From contig DDIC01000023.1 in NCBI GenBank assembly GCA_002338335.1, positions 1 through 8,563 on the forward strand: a stretch of DNA of 8,563 nucleotides, in the 5' to 3' direction. The notes under the pieces are model-generated. The model searched no databases. It worked only from the letters and a program-made list of their open reading frames with translations, and was not told where the DNA came from. Shown here in pieces: positions 6,201 to 8,563 of this stretch. The position numbers were made by a program, and so were the translations under genes. How positions within the stretch are numbered: the first letter of the stretch is position 1; each line of letters begins with the position of its first letter. The stretch comes from Bacteroidetes bacterium UBA1860 (GTDB taxonomy: Bacteria > Bacteroidota > Rhodothermia > Balneolales > Balneolaceae).

Positions 6201-7083
6201 GACGATCAATGAGAATATTGATTGGGCAACGGATGAGGAAGTGGTCAAAAATGTGCAGCTTCTATTCAAAAACTATCGCGACAAACGTCGTGGCATTGAT
6301 TCCCAACACAAGAAGAATGTCTATCAAATTTCTGTTGGGGATGAATTACCACCAGGAATCATCAAAAAGGCGAAAGTCTACGTGGCTAAAAAGCGTAAGC
6401 TGCAGGTAGGTGATAAGATGGCAGGCCGACACGGTAACAAGGGGGTTGTAGCCAAAATTGTCCCTATGGAGGATATGCCATTCCTCGAAGATGGAACACC
6501 TGTAGATATCTTGCTCAATCCGCTTGGGGTACCTTCACGAATGAACCTCGGTCAGATTTATGAAACCATTCTTGGATGGGCAGGAAAAGAGCTTGGTGTC
6601 AAGTTTGCTTCTCCTGTCTTTGATGGTGCTACATTTGATCAAGTTCAGGATAAAATGAAAGAAGCGGGTCTTCCTGAAGATGGCCGTGTGACGCTGATTG
6701 ATGGCCGTACCGGTGAACGGTTTGCGCAACCGACCACAGTTGGGGTAATCTACATGCTCAAGCTGAACCACTTGGTTCAAGACAAGATGCATGCCCGCTC
6801 CATTGGACCATACTCCCTCATTACGCAACAACCATTGGGCGGTAAAGCTCAATTTGGGGGTCAGCGTCTTGGAGAGATGGAAGTGTGGGCACTGTACGCC
6901 TACGGAGCTTCGAATGTCCTTAAAGAGATGTTGACGGTGAAATCCGATGACGTCAAAGGTCGTGCGAAAATCTACGAGGCGATTGTGAAAGGAGAGAATC
7001 TCCCACAAGGTGATGTGCCAGAGTCGTTCAAAGTACTGTTGCGCGAGCTGCTAGGACTTGGACTAGAAATTCATGTTGAGTAA
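3268..7083 (+). CDS. rpoB: DNA-directed RNA polymerase subunit beta
   Basis: Beta forms one pincer and part of the active centre of RNA polymerase. The product is full length at 1271 residues. Order of parts: N-terminal lobe with SFGRTQ and YPDFLDIQLASFE (about 12-33); the GTFIINGAERVIVSQLHRSPG region (about 132-152); a lineage insert between about 200 and 340, in the place of the E. coli beta-i4 region; the rifampicin pocket at 473-503, with Q476, F477, D479, H489, R492, S494 and L496 all in the sensitive state; a charged coiled-coil-like insert from about 903 to 1000; and the active-site motif GDKMAGRHGNKGV (1048-1060), with K1050 and K1058 equivalent to E. coli K1065 and K1073. It ends with the MEVWALYAYGASNVLKEML region that contacts beta-prime. 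I see no clear Shine-Dalgarno sequence before the ATG. rpoC follows after 34 bp. Confidence 0.99.
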   Translation: MEKIPFTERLSFGRTQTVVDYPDFLDIQLASFETFAQLDIAPSDRLNQGLQRIFNENFPIVDSKETHRLDFLYYTVETPKYSLKECQERGLTYAVPLKAKLRLSTLGDSDEPEEVIEQEVFLGDLPWMTRQGTFIINGAERVIVSQLHRSPGVFFGQSLHPNGTQLYSARVIPFKGSWIEFTTDIRDVLWAYIDRKKKITATTLLRALGFSEDEELLGMFDLSEKVEFKNKKLFTERAVGRQLATKIFDQVENEVTDEETGEISTVSEEVVVLDRDHVLTEDDFELFKERGLQSALVQTINPEQSDRSVIYNTLRKDPTWNEETALAEVYKQIRAGDMPDKETARQVLERLFFSDKKYDLGEVGRYRLNKRLKLDIDQEIQYLTKEDIITIIKELIRLKDMKSQVDDIDHLSNRRVRTVGEQLGQQFAIGLARMARTIRERMSSRDAEQLTPQDLVNARTVSSVINTFFGTNQLSQFMDQTNPLAELTHKRRMSALGPGGLTRERAGFEVRDVHYTHYGRLCPIETPEGPNIGLISSLCIHAKVNDFGFIETPYRKVTGGKVSKSIDYLAAEQEDETVIAQANAPLATDGSFENDSIFSRFRDSNVGLAKPEEVEYMDVATNQITSLAAALIPFIEHDDANRALMGSNMQRQGVPLLRPDSPIVGTGLERRAAKDSRAIITAEGNGEVVYVSGTEIRVRYNRGKQEEVCYFDGGVKSYTLTKFERSNQDTTVNQRPVVKVGDKVVEGQTLADGYSTDNGELALGRNLLVAFMPWRGYNFEDAIIVSERIVQDDVYTSIHIAEFEQQVRDTKRGEEELTREIPNVSEEATADINEEGVIRVGATVNSGDILVGKITPKGESDPTPEEKLLRAIFGDKAGDVKDASLRTPPGVSGVVIKTQMFSRKRDELVSRKEEKKRLEDESKRYEDEISELNQQWADKIYTLLRDKTSPGVFNYSLVELIAKGEKYKKSAFEKLDPMTINENIDWATDEEVVKNVQLLFKNYRDKRRGIDSQHKKNVYQISVGDELPPGIIKKAKVYVAKKRKLQVGDKMAGRHGNKGVVAKIVPMEDMPFLEDGTPVDILLNPLGVPSRMNLGQIYETILGWAGKELGVKFASPVFDGATFDQVQDKMKEAGLPEDGRVTLIDGRTGERFAQPTTVGVIYMLKLNHLVQDKMHARSIGPYSLITQQPLGGKAQFGGQRLGEMEVWALYAYGASNVLKEMLTVKSDDVKGRAKIYEAIVKGENLPQGDVPESFKVLLRELLGLGLEIHVE

Positions 7084-7105
7084 TCGATAGAACATCCGAA
7101 AATAC

Positions 7106-7111
7106 GGAGGA
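7106..7111 (+). promoter_or_regulatory. strong ribosome-binding site deciding the rpoC start
   Basis: GGAGGA lies 6 nt before a TTG at 7118-7120 and is the best Shine-Dalgarno match in the window. No in-frame ATG occurs until 7205-7207, inside conserved sequence, so this site fixes TTG as the start. CGGA (7105-7108) can pair with TCCG (7095-7098) around a 6-base loop, which would hide part of the site. Confidence 0.8.
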
Positions 7112-7117
7112 ATCCAC

Positions 7118-8563
7118 TTGGAAAATTTAATCCCAAATCAAAGTCTCAACATCACGAAGGATTTTCAAAGCATTGGTGTCTCGTTAGCATCTGACGAGAA
7201 CATCATGGAAAAATCCAATGGTGAGATAAAGACCCCAGAAACGATCAACTACAGAACATTCAAGCCTGAAATGGATGGCTTGTTCTGTGAGAAAATCTTT
7301 GGCCCTGTAAAGGACTACGAATGTCATTGCGGCAAGTACAAGCGAATTCGGTATAAAGGTATTGTATGTGATCGTTGTGGCGTCGAAGTAACACGCAAGG
7401 CTGTACGCCGTGAGCGCATGGGCCACATTGAGTTGGTGGTTCCAATTGTTCACATTTGGTACTTCAAATCTTTACCTAACAAGATTGCCTATCTACTTGG
7501 CCTCAGCTCCAAAAATCTTGAGCGAATTGTCTACTATGAGACCTTTGTCGTAACACAGCCAGGTGCAGCCAAGGACATTGCAGGAGTCAAAGTAGGGGAC
7601 ATGATTTCTGAAGAAACGAAGTACGAAATCATGGATTCGTTGCCAGAGGATAATCAAATGTTGGAGGATTCCGATCCTGACAAATTTATTGTTAAGGAAG
7701 GAGCGGATGCCATCGAGTCATTATTAGCCAGAATTGATCTCAACAGCCGGGCCTACGAGTTGAAGGAGTTGGTCAAGAGCGAGAAGTCTCAGATGAAGAA
7801 GAAAAAACTTCTCAAAGAGCTTCAAGTTGTTGAGTCCTTCCGTTCTGGTAATGAGCACACAGAGAATCGCCCCGAGTGGATGGTTCAACGTGTTCTTCCA
7901 GTGATTCCACCAGAGCTAAGACCTCTTGTTCCTCTTGAAGGGGGCCGATTTGCAACGTCAGATTTGAATGACTTATATCGTCGTGTGATTATCCGGAATA
8001 ATCGCCTCAAGCGACTCATCGAGATCAAAGCGCCTGCGGTTATCCTCCGTAATGAAAAGCGGATGCTCCAAGAGTCAGTCGATTCGCTCTACGACAATTC
8101 GAAGAAAGTCAATGCGATTCGAAACAACAATCGTGCACTCAAGTCTTTGAGCGATATGCTCAAAGGGAAAAGTGGCCGTTTCCGTCAAAATCTGCTTGGA
8201 AAGCGAGTTGATTATTCTGGTCGATCCGTGATTGTGGTAGGCCCTGAGTTGAAGCTTCATGAGTGTGGTCTTCCTAAAGAGATGGCGGTCGAACTTTACA
8301 AGCCATTTGTGATCCGTCGCTTGATTGAGCGTGGGTATGTCAAAACCGTGAAGAGCGCCAAAAAAGTTGTGGATCGTCGCGACGCGGTGGTCTATGAAGT
8401 CCTCGAGAACGTAATCAAAGGACATCCTGTTCTTCTAAACCGTGCTCCTACACTTCACAGACTTGGAATTCAGGCCTTCCAGCCAGTTTTGATTGAGGAT
8501 CGCGCCATCCGTCTACACCCTCTTGCCTGTACAGCATTCAACGCTGACTTTGATGGTGACCAA
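7118..8563 (+). CDS. rpoC: DNA-directed RNA polymerase subunit beta-prime (N-terminal part)
   Basis: Beta-prime carries the catalytic magnesium site and the clamp. The window holds 482 codons and ends exactly after the catalytic loop, so the gene is cut by the right edge. The TTG start is chosen from the strong GGAGGA site 6 nt upstream and gives residues MENLIPN. Visible parts: the zinc ribbon with C69, C71, C84 and C87 (ECHCG and CDRCG); GHIELVVPIVHIWYF (102-116) of the clamp; the lid and switch region RPEWMVQRVLPVIPPELRPL (251-270) and GGRFATSDLNDLYRR (275-289); SGRFRQNLLGKRVDYSGRS (352-370); RAPTLHRLGIQAF (442-454); and NADFDGDQ (475-482), with D477, D479 and D481 as the magnesium ligands. 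No ATG alternative preserves the conserved N-terminus. It lies 34 bp after rpoB, in the usual rpoBC pair. Confidence 0.98.
   Translation, partial: MENLIPNQSLNITKDFQSIGVSLASDENIMEKSNGEIKTPETINYRTFKPEMDGLFCEKIFGPVKDYECHCGKYKRIRYKGIVCDRCGVEVTRKAVRRERMGHIELVVPIVHIWYFKSLPNKIAYLLGLSSKNLERIVYYETFVVTQPGAAKDIAGVKVGDMISEETKYEIMDSLPEDNQMLEDSDPDKFIVKEGADAIESLLARIDLNSRAYELKELVKSEKSQMKKKKLLKELQVVESFRSGNEHTENRPEWMVQRVLPVIPPELRPLVPLEGGRFATSDLNDLYRRVIIRNNRLKRLIEIKAPAVILRNEKRMLQESVDSLYDNSKKVNAIRNNNRALKSLSDMLKGKSGRFRQNLLGKRVDYSGRSVIVVGPELKLHECGLPKEMAVELYKPFVIRRLIERGYVKTVKSAKKVVDRRDAVVYEVLENVIKGHPVLLNRAPTLHRLGIQAFQPVLIEDRAIRLHPLACTAFNADFDGDQ

Noticed and set aside
6535..7008. 157-codon open frame on the minus strand inside rpoB
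   Set aside because: It lies fully opposite highly conserved rpoB sequence, and its translation resembles no family I know.
7184..7453. Minus-strand open frame opposite the start of rpoC
   Set aside because: The plus strand here encodes the beta-prime zinc ribbon with all four cysteines in place, so the antisense frame is a by-product.

Overview
The window is a conserved translation/transcription block, all on the + strand: the last codons of what is probably tuf, tRNA-Trp(CCA), secE, nusG, rplK, rplA, rplJ, rplL, rpoB and the first 482 codons of rpoC. It looks chromosomal, vertically inherited and intact. I see no mobile element, CRISPR array, broken gene, phage gene or foreign-looking insertion, and no gene of unknown function.

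The organism is most likely a member of the Bacteroidota sensu lato (Bacteroidota / Rhodothermota / Balneolota). Four things point there: the order tuf - tRNA-Trp - secE - nusG - rplKAJL - rpoBC; a short SecE of about 60 residues with one membrane segment; beta-prime wording typical of the group (KDYECHCGKYKRIRYKG, HIWYFKSLPNKIAYLLGL); and a beta subunit of 1271 residues with the wording FMDQTNPLAELTHKRRMSALG. GC looks moderate, a little under 50% by eye. Assignment below the phylum group is a guess from remembered family sequences.

Layout: positions 1-23 probably end EF-Tu; 24-74 is a short spacer able to fold; 75-147 is tRNA-Trp; 188-933 is secE-nusG with a 4-bp overlap; 1009-2154 is rplK-rplA; 2170-3111 is rplJ-rplL, the ribosomal stalk; 3112-3267 is the longest gene-free stretch and the most structured one; 3268-7083 is rpoB; and 7118 to the right edge is rpoC, with a TTG start. 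Spacers are short (15 to 75 bp, plus the 156-bp rplL-rpoB gap). I see no convincing internal promoter or classical U-tract terminator, so read-through transcription of the whole block is the simplest reading.

The genes work together as follows. EF-Tu and tRNA-Trp feed translation. SecE anchors the membrane secretion channel. NusG couples RNA polymerase to the leading ribosome. L11, L1, L10 and L7/L12 build the two flexible stalks that handle tRNA exit and GTPase factors. Beta and beta-prime form the RNA polymerase catalytic centre. The regulatory interest lies in the spacers: a strong hairpin plus overlapping repeats between rplL and rpoB, where stalk-protein and polymerase output must be uncoupled; very different ribosome-binding sites from gene to gene; and no room for a separate L10 leader. 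No previously undescribed system is visible; the findings are modest regulatory observations.
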